Assembly (NCBI GenBank): GCA_900751885.1
Contig: CAADTH010000004.1
Coordinates: 1-64,000, forward strand
DNA from: Clostridia bacterium
Lineage (GTDB): Bacteria; Bacillota; Clostridia; UBA1381
Reading direction: 5' to 3'
DNA: 64,000 nt
Part shown: in pieces, positions 41,404-49,938 of the stretch
Layout of the letters: each line of letters starts with the position of its first letter
How positions within the stretch are numbered: position 1 is the first letter of the stretch
Position numbers and translations under genes: made by a program
The notes under the pieces: model-generated
What the model was told of the DNA's origin: nothing
The model's database searches: none
The model's input: the letters and a program-made list of their open reading frames with translations, nothing else

Positions 41404-41505
41404 GTTTTAACCTCCCTAATTAGTAATACTTATAAAATTCATATCCGGCTTTTCTTTCTAGGATACTTCAAAAGCAATCACCGCAATATGAAAATTCATA
41501 CATAT

Positions 41506-41534
41506 ATTATAGTTGATTTTTGGTCATTTTGCAA
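41506..41534 (-). promoter_or_regulatory. Proximal promoter of the permease operon
   Basis: Minus strand TTGCAA (41529-41534), 17-base spacer, TATAAT (41506-41511), about 100 bases upstream of the ATG. Confidence 0.65.
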
Positions 41535-41657
41535 TAGAAATTTGAATGTTTTTAGTAAAAATATTCGATTTTCTCATTTTGTTTTGTGTAGATTCACTAA
41601 TGGACGGTTTTTATACTATAAAAGTTGACTATGAATCCAAAAAACGAACTGTATTTA

Positions 41658-41686
41658 ATTGTACACTTTTCTACTGGAAAAGTCAA
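41658..41686 (-). promoter_or_regulatory. Distal promoter of the permease operon
   Basis: Minus strand TTGACT (41681-41686), 17-base spacer, TACAAT (41658-41663). If used it would give a 5' leader of about 250 bases. The stretch 41404-41792 holds no gene that I can support. Confidence 0.6.
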
Positions 41687-41792
41687 TAAAAATTTTCGTT
41701 ATTTTTGTTGAAATTCACCTACTTTATGTGTAATTTTTTTTATAATTCAGTCAACTCTGATATTTATACAAAAATAGTCGTATCTTTAAACA

Positions 41793-41827
41793 AAAAAACA
41801 GTAGAAATCCCTTCTACTGTTTTTTAT
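41793..41827. terminator. Terminator of the GH105 gene
   Basis: AAAACAGTAGAA / TTCTACTGTTTT with a short loop and T-runs on both sides. Confidence 0.85.
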
Positions 41828-41841
41828 TTCCTTATATGTTT

Positions 41842-43989
41842 TTATTTTTCCAGATATTTTCCCAGCCGGATAATCTCAATGCCTGCAAGCATGACAATTC
41901 CTGTGCCGTGTGTATCATTCAAATTCCATGATAAATCATATTTATAATAGTCAGGGATAAATGAAAATTCTGACCCACGGCAAACGCCATACACATTTCC
42001 ACCTGCGTCAACAGAAATTTTGCTAATTGCTTTCCATGCTTTATAGATTGCTCTTACATAAGGCTCTGTCTCTTTCAGCCAGCCAAAGCGGATTCCTCGC
42101 GAGAATGCATAGATAAACATGGAGGTACAGGAGGTTTCCGGATAGGAATCCCAGTCATTGAGCACCTGGTGCCACATTCCATCCTCATCCTGAAGCTTTA
42201 AATAACCACCACAAAGAGTGTTAAGCATTTCGATTAAATCAGCGCGCTTTTCATGATTCTCAGGCAGAACTTCCAGCAGCTCTGTCAAAGAAAATACAAC
42301 CCAGCCGTTTCCGCGTCCCCATGGCACGCCTGTTTTGGTATCATATTTGAAGTCATAGACATGCGACATGATGTTTTCCTCTGGCATGAATAAACGCTTT
42401 TTAAAGCCAAAAAATTGATTCGCCGCATCATCTACATATTTTTGATCGCCTGTGAATTTATAATAGCGGCACAAAAATGGCACGCTCATATACAAATCAT
42501 CTGCCCACATGGTCATATTATGGAAGCTGTGCATCTGGTCTTTTCGGAAAAAGCATCCGTCGTCCAGCCTTGTCTGCTTATGAAAAATGTAGTCTCCCAC
42601 GTAGTCCGCAACTGGTTTTACACCCTCGATATCCAGATACTTCGCAGCCTCAAGCATAACAGAGGCAAACGAACCGCAGTCATCCAGGCTGTCAATGCTG
42701 GTAAGCAGGTTATGGATGGAGGTTGCTCCGCCGTACTGCTCTTTATCCCACAAGGCATATTCGAGCGTATCACAGCACAACTGGATATGGTCACGGATAT
42801 AATCTTGGATATCCTGCGAATCAATCAACATTGCAGTATGTAATAGTCCATACAGCGTTACACCAAGTGGATAATTCCATCTCCCATATGTCGTATTTTC
42901 ATTGTATGGACGTACGAAGGTGTCCGGCTGGTCAATGCGCCAGAACGTCTTTGGTTCGCCGATGACATGCAGAAGTGACATTGCTTTTTCCCATTCAAAT
43001 TCGTAGTCAGCCGCAAGCGGTCCGATATAAATCCATGCGTCCTCCGTCCCCTTTGTCCGCGCTGGATTCATAAATTCAATATCCCCTGTCAAGGTATATC
43101 CCCAATCATCGTTTGATGCAATGCTCTTTACCATAATATCGTGCTCGCCAAAATGGAGCTTTGCTGTGAATTCCGTCTTGCCTGGCTGAACCGATATCAG
43201 CTCCTGCCGGTCGATATAGACAATGGCATCACTCTTTGCATCAATTACGAAATGGTATTCCTGCACTCCCGGGATATCGCAGAAACACTTTGTCCATCCC
43301 ATTGCGTACTTGCCTGCACACTGTCCATACATCCGCCGGCATTGCCCAAGCTTTTGTTCTTCTTCGTTCCATTTGCGTACCGGATATACTGCAACATCCA
43401 TATCGTCCTCGGACATTCCAACCGTAAATTCTGGAATATAATCGTCTGAGACGAGCTGGGTATATACAAACCCCTCCTGTCCGTCTCTCTCCTTCGTCGG
43501 CATCAAAGAATAAAAATCCCATTTCCCAATCCATGTGCCAAAGTGACCGCCAAAGCCTGCTTTCGTTTTTTGGAACCGAATTAAGATGCTATTCCATCCC
43601 TGCTTTAAAGGAATATTGGTACGAACCGCGGTCTCGCTGTAACGCTCCTTAAAAATATCGGATTGATACACCACTTCGCCGTTTACGTACATGGTCATTG
43701 GTCCAAAGCAGTTGATATCAAAACCCGCTGCTGATTCTCCATCACTCCAGCATTTCGACCATGCCCAAACGCAGTCCTTATCCTTTGCCTGCGGATAAAT
43801 CTCGTTGAAATCCACCCGATACCGGTAGTCTGTCGTGCGAACGACGCCTTGATTGGTATAGGCGCGGTAATACAATCCATGCTTCAAATTCTGTCCCATA
43901 TAGCGGTATGCCAGGGACGAAATAATTGCTTTTGGATCCGTCCCTTCATAAGCATTGATGCTTTTACTGTCGTCAAAATAATATCCCAT
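41842..43989 (-). CDS. GH105-type unsaturated rhamnogalacturonyl hydrolase with N-terminal beta-rich domain
   Basis: A 715-residue protein without signal peptide, so cytoplasmic. Residues about 1-340 are a beta-rich region containing NGEVVYQSDIFKERYSE, probably a binding domain. Residues about 345-715 form the (alpha/alpha)6 barrel of GH88/GH105. Marks are ADDLYMSVPFLCRYY (candidate catalytic Asp), VPWGRGNGWVVFSLTELLEV and YPETSCTSMFIYAF. YteR/YesR-type enzymes hydrate the unsaturated galacturonate left by rhamnogalacturonan lyase and release rhamnose-ended products. This fits the Lpl-type importer next door. The N-terminal extension makes it about twice the usual length. AAGGAGG precedes the ATG, and a promoter lies at 44019. 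Confidence 0.88.
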   Translation of the reverse strand: MGYYFDDSKSINAYEGTDPKAIISSLAYRYMGQNLKHGLYYRAYTNQGVVRTTDYRYRVDFNEIYPQAKDKDCVWAWSKCWSDGESAAGFDINCFGPMTMYVNGEVVYQSDIFKERYSETAVRTNIPLKQGWNSILIRFQKTKAGFGGHFGTWIGKWDFYSLMPTKERDGQEGFVYTQLVSDDYIPEFTVGMSEDDMDVAVYPVRKWNEEEQKLGQCRRMYGQCAGKYAMGWTKCFCDIPGVQEYHFVIDAKSDAIVYIDRQELISVQPGKTEFTAKLHFGEHDIMVKSIASNDDWGYTLTGDIEFMNPARTKGTEDAWIYIGPLAADYEFEWEKAMSLLHVIGEPKTFWRIDQPDTFVRPYNENTTYGRWNYPLGVTLYGLLHTAMLIDSQDIQDYIRDHIQLCCDTLEYALWDKEQYGGATSIHNLLTSIDSLDDCGSFASVMLEAAKYLDIEGVKPVADYVGDYIFHKQTRLDDGCFFRKDQMHSFHNMTMWADDLYMSVPFLCRYYKFTGDQKYVDDAANQFFGFKKRLFMPEENIMSHVYDFKYDTKTGVPWGRGNGWVVFSLTELLEVLPENHEKRADLIEMLNTLCGGYLKLQDEDGMWHQVLNDWDSYPETSCTSMFIYAFSRGIRFGWLKETEPYVRAIYKAWKAISKISVDAGGNVYGVCRGSEFSFIPDYYKYDLSWNLNDTHGTGIVMLAGIEIIRLGKYLEK

Positions 43990-44018
43990 GATTTGCCTCC
44001 TTTTATCTCATTGTTGTT

Positions 44019-44047
44019 ATCGTACAATACTCTCTTTCTTTTGTCAA
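44019..44047 (-). promoter_or_regulatory. Promoter of the GH105 gene
   Basis: Minus strand TTGACA (44042-44047), 17-base spacer, TACGAT (44019-44024). Confidence 0.7.
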
Positions 44048-44085
44048 GACAATCTATCCGGCTATTTTGGATGAATATCCGCAAA

Positions 44086-44118
44086 AAAATATCCCGGGCA
44101 ATGTTGTCCGGGATATTT
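44086..44118 (-). terminator. Terminator of the SLH/Ig-like gene
   Basis: ATATCCCGGGCA / TTGTCCGGGATAT with an ATG loop and a T-run on the minus strand, 15 bases past the stop at 44133. Confidence 0.85.
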
Positions 44119-44132
44119 ATCGTTCATTTATC

Positions 44133-46781
44133 TTATTTGATTAGTCCATAAACCATCTGCGCCGCCTGCGCTCTGGTTGCAGTCTGTGTCGGTGCAAATT
44201 CTGTATCAGAAACACCGTTGATGATGCCGGCCTTCTGCAAGGTCGATACAGACTCCTTCGCATAGTCGGCGATGGATGCACCGTCTGCAAAGTTGATTGC
44301 CGGATTGACGCTTGGAAGCGTTTTGCCGACAGCCTGTGCCGCACGGTCAATCATGACAGCCATATCCTGTCTTGTGATTTTTTCGTTTACGCCAAATTCT
44401 CCATTGCCCATACCCTTAATCACGCCTGTATTGTATGCCGCCGCTACTGCGGTATAGTACCAGTCTGATGTGCTGACATCCGAGAATACGGTTACTGGGT
44501 TCAGTGCACCCTGTTTTCCTGTCAAGCCAAGTGCGCTCACAAGAATCTGTGCAAATTCTGCTCTTGTTACATTGTCATTCGGAGCAAATTCTGTTGCGGT
44601 TTTTCCTTTGATTGCGCCCTTTGTATACAATGCGTTGATTGCATCGTTTGCCCATGCAACATCACTAGTATCTGTAAACGGAGCCTGCGATGGCTTCACA
44701 GTCGGAGTCGGTGTTGGATTTGGATTGATTGGGTTCCCTGTCCACTGCTGGTTGTAATCGTCATCATCATTGGAGGAACCACTACCATTGCCGCCACCAC
44801 CAGTACCACCGCTATTTCTTGCCGGAACCTTCGTTGTATAGACATTTTGTGCTGAGTATGTGCCCTTTGAAATTGTCTCTGTCAGAGTCACAGTTGTCGC
44901 TGTAGTCGGCAGCTTTATCAATTTTCCAGTATTAGAAAAAATACTGGAATGGCTAGGAACCCACGTAATTCTAGAACCAAAGAGTCCTGTATCTGGTAAA
45001 TCAAGGTCTGATTTTGTTGTCTCCGGAATATCCACTTTCATAGCAGCATCAAAGCGCACTGCATACTTTGGCAGAATCGTGTCTTTGTCTGCCTTTACTG
45101 TAATCGGGAATTCCTTTGTTGCTGTTCCAAGTGTTGTTCCATTTTTCACATAGGAAGCGGTTGCTTTCAATGTGACTGTATGTGCATTGGTGTCTGTCAG
45201 GTATACTTCCACCAATTTTTTTGCATTGTTGACCTTCAAAATGCTGTCGTTGCTGGAAGACCAGGAAAGTGATACATACTCACACGGAGCAGCGGACAAA
45301 TCGTTTGTTGGAACGGTAATGTCCTGTGCCAGCACTGTGGTCGGGTCAAAAATTTGCTTATCATCCAGGTTTTTGAGTACGATTGCATCCAATGCTGCCT
45401 GATTGTAGGTCTTTGGCTTTGCAACCGTTACCGGGAATTCTACAACTGCTTTGAGCTTTTCATTGTCTGCAGAGGTATCTCCCTCCACATAATCTTTATG
45501 CTTGATGGTTGCGACAAGCTTCAGCGTCTCGTCCTCATCTGTCGGCATTACAACACCTGTCATTGGATTGATTGTATCTGTTGTAACCCACTCTGTACCG
45601 GATTGCTTTACAGCTTCCCACGCTACCATAACACCATCGCTATTTCCCTTATCGAGAATTAAATCATCTGAAACTGGGTAAGTTGTTCCATCCAATACAA
45701 TATTTTCACCATTTTTATCCTTCAGTGTAAGAGATCTCTTTTTCTCTGCCACTTTCTCTGCCGCTGTCAAGGCTGGAATATCCAAAGCAAATGGGAACTC
45801 AACCTTTGTTACGTCATAACCGGAAAGCTGTGCCTTTAACTTTAAATTGTAAGCTCCACTTGCCAATTCCGGATCGACACGCAGAACGCCCTTATTATAT
45901 CCAATTCCGCTGTTCTCTGCGAGCGGCTCACCTGTCACAGCATCAACCACACTTGAAACGACTGTATAGTCCGCTGTAACATCTTTTCCAGCTGCTTTTG
46001 CTACAATTTCCACTGGAAGCTCACTTACTGCAACAGCGCTACAATCAATTGTCGTTGCAGTCTCACTCAATGCTACACCATTGATTGACGCGTCCATGGA
46101 ATCAGCGCCGGAAGCATAGACTGACACATCGCCGATTGTTACGCTATCCTCTTGTCCTTCCTGACGCGCATTCATACCAATCTGCAATTCCCTTGCACTA
46201 CCTGCAGTTGCTGATCTCATGGAAAGACCTGTCACATGAGTCATGGAAGTTCCCTGTCCATCAAAAATATCCAGTGTAATTGTGTTATTCTCCAGCACAG
46301 TCATCTGAATTTTATATGTGTCGCCTACTGCCAAGGCTGCTCCAGGTAAGCTTGTACCTTTGTCTGTCTTCCAGCCAAAATTCATTGCCGGTTTTCCCTG
46401 TACAGTCGTCGAGGTAGTAGCACTGAGTACAGCACCTGTTTTTGGACCAAACACTTCAATATAGAAGGTGTTTCTGGAACGGTCGCCATCACCAAAGCTT
46501 TGGTCCCAATCTCTCAACAATGTATCGAGCGTCAAATCAAAGCTGATTACATATGGCACTTGTCCTGGATTCGTAAATGGAATCGTTTCTAAAATTGTAC
46601 TGCTGCCCTTATCTTCTCTCTTATCACATGTAATGGTTCGTCCAGGTACCACTTGTTCATCTATTTTGACAGGCTCTGAAAAATTGATTGCCCCTACCGC
46701 CGGTGCAAAGATTGCAAATTGAGCCACCATCGCCGCTGCGCAGGCAAACGCACAAAGCTTTTTCAAGCTATTTTTAAACAT
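44133..46781 (-). CDS. Secreted surface protein with Ig-like repeats and three C-terminal SLH domains
   Basis: An 882-residue exported protein. Residues 1-31 form a signal peptide. Residues about 35-225 are a jelly-roll/LamG-like region (NTITLDIFDGQGTSMTHVTG). Residues about 340-640 hold two or three atrophied bacterial Ig-like repeats (AALDAIVLKNLDDKQIFDPT). A Gly/Ser/Asp-rich and Pro/Thr-rich linker follows at about 650-695. The last 185 residues are three SLH domains (WANDAINALYTKGAIKG, WYYTAVAAAYNTGVIKG, YAKESVSTLQKAGIING) that bind wall polysaccharide. AAGGAGG precedes the ATG. It lies downstream of the main S-layer-like gene, 69 bases away, separated by a palindrome. A binding or structural role at the surface is likely. 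Confidence 0.88.
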   Translation of the reverse strand: MFKNSLKKLCAFACAAAMVAQFAIFAPAVGAINFSEPVKIDEQVVPGRTITCDKREDKGSSTILETIPFTNPGQVPYVISFDLTLDTLLRDWDQSFGDGDRSRNTFYIEVFGPKTGAVLSATTSTTVQGKPAMNFGWKTDKGTSLPGAALAVGDTYKIQMTVLENNTITLDIFDGQGTSMTHVTGLSMRSATAGSARELQIGMNARQEGQEDSVTIGDVSVYASGADSMDASINGVALSETATTIDCSAVAVSELPVEIVAKAAGKDVTADYTVVSSVVDAVTGEPLAENSGIGYNKGVLRVDPELASGAYNLKLKAQLSGYDVTKVEFPFALDIPALTAAEKVAEKKRSLTLKDKNGENIVLDGTTYPVSDDLILDKGNSDGVMVAWEAVKQSGTEWVTTDTINPMTGVVMPTDEDETLKLVATIKHKDYVEGDTSADNEKLKAVVEFPVTVAKPKTYNQAALDAIVLKNLDDKQIFDPTTVLAQDITVPTNDLSAAPCEYVSLSWSSSNDSILKVNNAKKLVEVYLTDTNAHTVTLKATASYVKNGTTLGTATKEFPITVKADKDTILPKYAVRFDAAMKVDIPETTKSDLDLPDTGLFGSRITWVPSHSSIFSNTGKLIKLPTTATTVTLTETISKGTYSAQNVYTTKVPARNSGGTGGGGNGSGSSNDDDDYNQQWTGNPINPNPTPTPTVKPSQAPFTDTSDVAWANDAINALYTKGAIKGKTATEFAPNDNVTRAEFAQILVSALGLTGKQGALNPVTVFSDVSTSDWYYTAVAAAYNTGVIKGMGNGEFGVNEKITRQDMAVMIDRAAQAVGKTLPSVNPAINFADGASIADYAKESVSTLQKAGIINGVSDTEFAPTQTATRAQAAQMVYGLIK

Positions 46782-46816
46782 TCTCTCTTCCTCCTTAATT
46801 TGGAATCTAAAGGGAA

Positions 46817-46842
46817 TCCTACAGCGGATATCCGCTGTAGGA
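46817..46842. repeat. 26-base perfect palindrome between two surface protein genes
   Basis: TCCTACAGCGGAT joined directly to its exact complement. On the minus strand it has no T-run, so it is a poor terminator. It may partly end or protect the S-layer transcript and allow some read-through into the gene starting at 46781. Confidence 0.65.
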
Positions 46843-46850
46843 CACTTTTA

Positions 46851-49790
46851 TTAGAATCTGATTACGTATACTTCACGCATACCGCCTGCAAATTCTCTCA
46901 CGAACATAACATCGCCTGATACATCGCCGTTGTCGTCGATATAAGTTTCAAGCTCTGCCGGCTGGATGCTGTCTTCCTCTACCTTGCCTTTTCTTACGTC
47001 AAAGACTGTAATCGCTTTGTCTGTCGCAAGCGTCAGCTTATTTCCTGTCTCCAAAGAAACAATGATAGAATCACTGATTTCCATATCCGTAACCTGACCG
47101 AATGTAATCGCATCACGTGTGTTGGATGGTGATGTACGGCTGATGCTGAACTGGTTGGATCCGTCTACATACGCCTTGCTGTCCACCATCTTAATCAAAA
47201 TCTTTGCAGTAGCTCCATCTGCCGATACACCGCAGATATCTCCTGCCCGCAGATAATCTGTCAACTCTGTTTTTGATTTCGTCGCAGACCATACCTCAGT
47301 CGTGTTATAGTTCTTATCGCTAAATACAGATCCTGTATTTGCAAGTTCCAATACAGATGTCTTTGTTGATGTCTTATATGTTACCTTGTTTCCGCCGGAA
47401 TATCCTGTAATGTAGTATACCTCATCATCTGTATCTGCGTCGATTCCCTTTGTAATCTTAGATACCATCATGGTCGGATTGTCATCCGCTGTACCATAGT
47501 CAGTGCTTGAAACACTGGAAGAAGAGCTGTTTACAAACCGAATCGAGATTCCCGGCTTATTGTCTTTGATTTCTCCCAAATACAAATCAATATTCAAGCC
47601 TTCTTTTGCAGTATAATCTCCTGCTTTCGAATTGCGTACTTCGTATGCATCCAAATCGTTCATATCCTGCGTATTGTTCGGAACGACAAACTGAGTGATG
47701 CCATCGGTGATGTAGTATGTACTGTTGAGCATACCACCCTGCATCGTAGCATTACGGAAGTTTTTCGTATCAACAATAACCGCATCTTCATTTGATACGC
47801 TGTCCTTGCTTACTGCAATATACAGTTTATTAATCTTGTCCTCAGAGTTCACTTTATATTTTGCAAATCTGATTTCTGTCATTCCGGTAATATAGGAAGG
47901 ATGCAGCACCTTGTCGCGGTCTGCTGTTTTGTCCATATACAAGCTAGAAGAGGATGTATCCTTTGGACCCCAGTAGTCGAGCTTTGAAGCCACTTCATAC
48001 TCTTCCATTTTGCCGTCCTGAGTATACAGCCGAATAATTGGATTATCCTTTTCACGGCTGGAGTAGATGTTCATAATCCAAGCGTATTTTTCACCGCCGG
48101 ACAGCTTGGAGCCAGATGCAGAATCCACACCTGCCACACGACCAAACTTGTCGAGATAGATGGTATACTCATTTCCTGCCTTTACATCCTCTACGATATG
48201 GCTGTCTACCTTATACTCTTTGCCATCTACTTTAACGTAGGTATCCTCATCTTCTTCATATTTTTCCTGGATTTTTCCACTGATTGTATCATTGCAAACC
48301 TCGATATCAATCAGCTGCTTGTCACCTGTTTGGTTCACACTTCTCAGTACTGTCGCGACATCCCATTTTGCAAGATTTCTCGGCTTAATTGCGGAACCGC
48401 CCTTTGTGACAGTGACAATCTTGTCGTCATCCTCATTGTTTACATTCAGCGGCTTGACGCCTTTGTACTGATTGATAATTGTTTTTTCTGATGCAGAAGC
48501 CACCAAAATAGTTTCATACTTCTTCACATCCACAACATCATAATATCCATCATCATTATAGTCTGTCAGCTTAATCGTTCCGACTTCCGGCGTGATGAAA
48601 TCTTCGTAGGACTGACCGTCCTCTTTTGCCACTTCATAATCAGAATCCAAAAGCTTCTGTCCGTTATAGATAACAGACGGCGCTTTGAGCTTATATTTCT
48701 TTACTGAATTTGTTGACTGGCGGTAATTGATGTATCCGTTTGCAGAACGCGCATCGACGATTTCATCGATTTTTTCTGCATCCAATGTGACTTCATCATA
48801 CTTGTTGTCCATTGGAATGACAGAAACGATTTGCTTTATCCCATCGTCGTTGTACTCTCTGTAATACACCTTTACATATTTCGCAAGGTGCTGCTCCATA
48901 TCCAGCGCTGCATCCTTTTCATAGACTACGCCTTCAATCATAACCTGATTTTCGCCCAGCTTTTTACTGCTGTCGAGCGCTGTCTTATAGGTCGCTGTGA
49001 CGATTCCCTCTTCCTTGTACACATTGTGTACCTCTGAAGCAAGCGTCACGCCATCCTTTGTCTGGTACTGAGGTCCCTGTGCTGTAATACCGGACTGTAC
49101 CGGGTACAGTGCATTGAGTGCGTTGTAAATCATTTTTACGACAACGCCTCTCGGTGCGTCCTGTCCAACCGTATATCCTGAAATACCCTTTGTGACTTCA
49201 ATGTCTTTCTTTGCCGCTGTGACCAAATATCCCTCTGGATATCCGCCCTTCATTTCAGCTTCCTGTCCATAGCGGAGCGCACAAATCACCATTTTGACAG
49301 CCTGCTCATATTTTACAGGGTTGTCCGGACCGAATGTTCCATCTCCCATCCCGTTGATGATTCCATAATCACCAGCTGTCTGAATGATATTTGCTGCCCA
49401 GTGGTCAGCTGCCACGTCAGAAAACCCGCCCTGATATGTATTCAAAGACGTCATATTTAAAGTCGTCAAAATTACTTTTGCCATTTCGGCTCTCGTAATT
49501 GTTGCTTCCGGTTTGATGTCTCCATCGCCATATCCCTCGAAAATCTTTAAAGCACCCACAAGGTTCAGTGCCTCTTCGTAGTATGTATCGACGCTCGGCG
49601 TTGGAGTCGCAGTCGCTTCCGGGGTAGCCGTCGGAGTTGCTTCCGGCGATGCTGTCGGTGTTGCAGTCGCCTCTGTAGGCGGATTCGTCGATTCCGCGGT
49701 TTCATCTGCTGACGCAACAATTCCCAGCGAACTTACCAGCATACCAATTGCCAGAAGTACACTGATTAACTTACTCGCGTGTTTACTCAT
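46851..49790 (-). CDS. S-layer-like protein with N-terminal SLH domains
   Basis: A 979-residue exported protein. I choose the ATG at 49790 (MSKHASKLISVLLAIGM) with TGGAGG upstream; the extension to 49823 is unsupported. Signal peptide 1-30. A proline/threonine/glutamate linker of ATPTASPEATPT type follows at about 35-75. Three SLH domains lie at about 76-260 (GDIKPEATITRAEMAKVILT, WAANIIQTAGDYGIINGMGD, GYTVGQDAPRGVVVKMIYNA). The remaining 700 residues are beta-rich and acidic, without known enzyme motifs. The good promoter, the 5' leader with a stable hairpin and the acidic body are typical of a major S-layer protein. It probably forms part of the surface lattice. Confidence 0.85.
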   Translation of the reverse strand: MSKHASKLISVLLAIGMLVSSLGIVASADETAESTNPPTEATATPTASPEATPTATPEATATPTPSVDTYYEEALNLVGALKIFEGYGDGDIKPEATITRAEMAKVILTTLNMTSLNTYQGGFSDVAADHWAANIIQTAGDYGIINGMGDGTFGPDNPVKYEQAVKMVICALRYGQEAEMKGGYPEGYLVTAAKKDIEVTKGISGYTVGQDAPRGVVVKMIYNALNALYPVQSGITAQGPQYQTKDGVTLASEVHNVYKEEGIVTATYKTALDSSKKLGENQVMIEGVVYEKDAALDMEQHLAKYVKVYYREYNDDGIKQIVSVIPMDNKYDEVTLDAEKIDEIVDARSANGYINYRQSTNSVKKYKLKAPSVIYNGQKLLDSDYEVAKEDGQSYEDFITPEVGTIKLTDYNDDGYYDVVDVKKYETILVASASEKTIINQYKGVKPLNVNNEDDDKIVTVTKGGSAIKPRNLAKWDVATVLRSVNQTGDKQLIDIEVCNDTISGKIQEKYEEDEDTYVKVDGKEYKVDSHIVEDVKAGNEYTIYLDKFGRVAGVDSASGSKLSGGEKYAWIMNIYSSREKDNPIIRLYTQDGKMEEYEVASKLDYWGPKDTSSSSLYMDKTADRDKVLHPSYITGMTEIRFAKYKVNSEDKINKLYIAVSKDSVSNEDAVIVDTKNFRNATMQGGMLNSTYYITDGITQFVVPNNTQDMNDLDAYEVRNSKAGDYTAKEGLNIDLYLGEIKDNKPGISIRFVNSSSSSVSSTDYGTADDNPTMMVSKITKGIDADTDDEVYYITGYSGGNKVTYKTSTKTSVLELANTGSVFSDKNYNTTEVWSATKSKTELTDYLRAGDICGVSADGATAKILIKMVDSKAYVDGSNQFSISRTSPSNTRDAITFGQVTDMEISDSIIVSLETGNKLTLATDKAITVFDVRKGKVEEDSIQPAELETYIDDNGDVSGDVMFVREFAGGMREVYVIRF

Positions 49791-49818
49791 GTAAATACCT
49801 CCACTTTTAAAATTATAT

Positions 49819-49840
49819 AACAACCGCTGGGCGGCTTGTT
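49819..49840 (-). promoter_or_regulatory. 5' leader hairpin of the S-layer-like gene
   Basis: On the minus strand AACAA-G-CCGC, CCA, GCGG-TTGTT folds into a stem with one bulged base. It sits between the promoter and the ribosome binding site. Such stems protect abundant mRNAs from decay; this use here is inference. Confidence 0.5.
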
Positions 49841-49861
49841 ACTTACGTGTATAACTACTCA

Positions 49862-49890
49862 AGTATATCAATTATATAAAACTTTGTCCA
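49862..49890 (-). promoter_or_regulatory. Promoter of the S-layer-like gene
   Basis: Minus strand TGGACA (49885-49890), 17-base spacer, TATACT (49862-49867), 71 bases upstream of the ATG. Confidence 0.6.
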
Positions 49891-49938
49891 TTAGAAACAG
49901 TAAATAATCCGATTTTTTTGTTAAAAATGAAGTGATGT

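Noticed and set aside
41404..41792. Possible small genes or riboswitch in the long gap upstream of the permeases
   Set aside because: A/T-rich, two promoter candidates found, but no ORF with a ribosome site and no recognisable riboswitch core.
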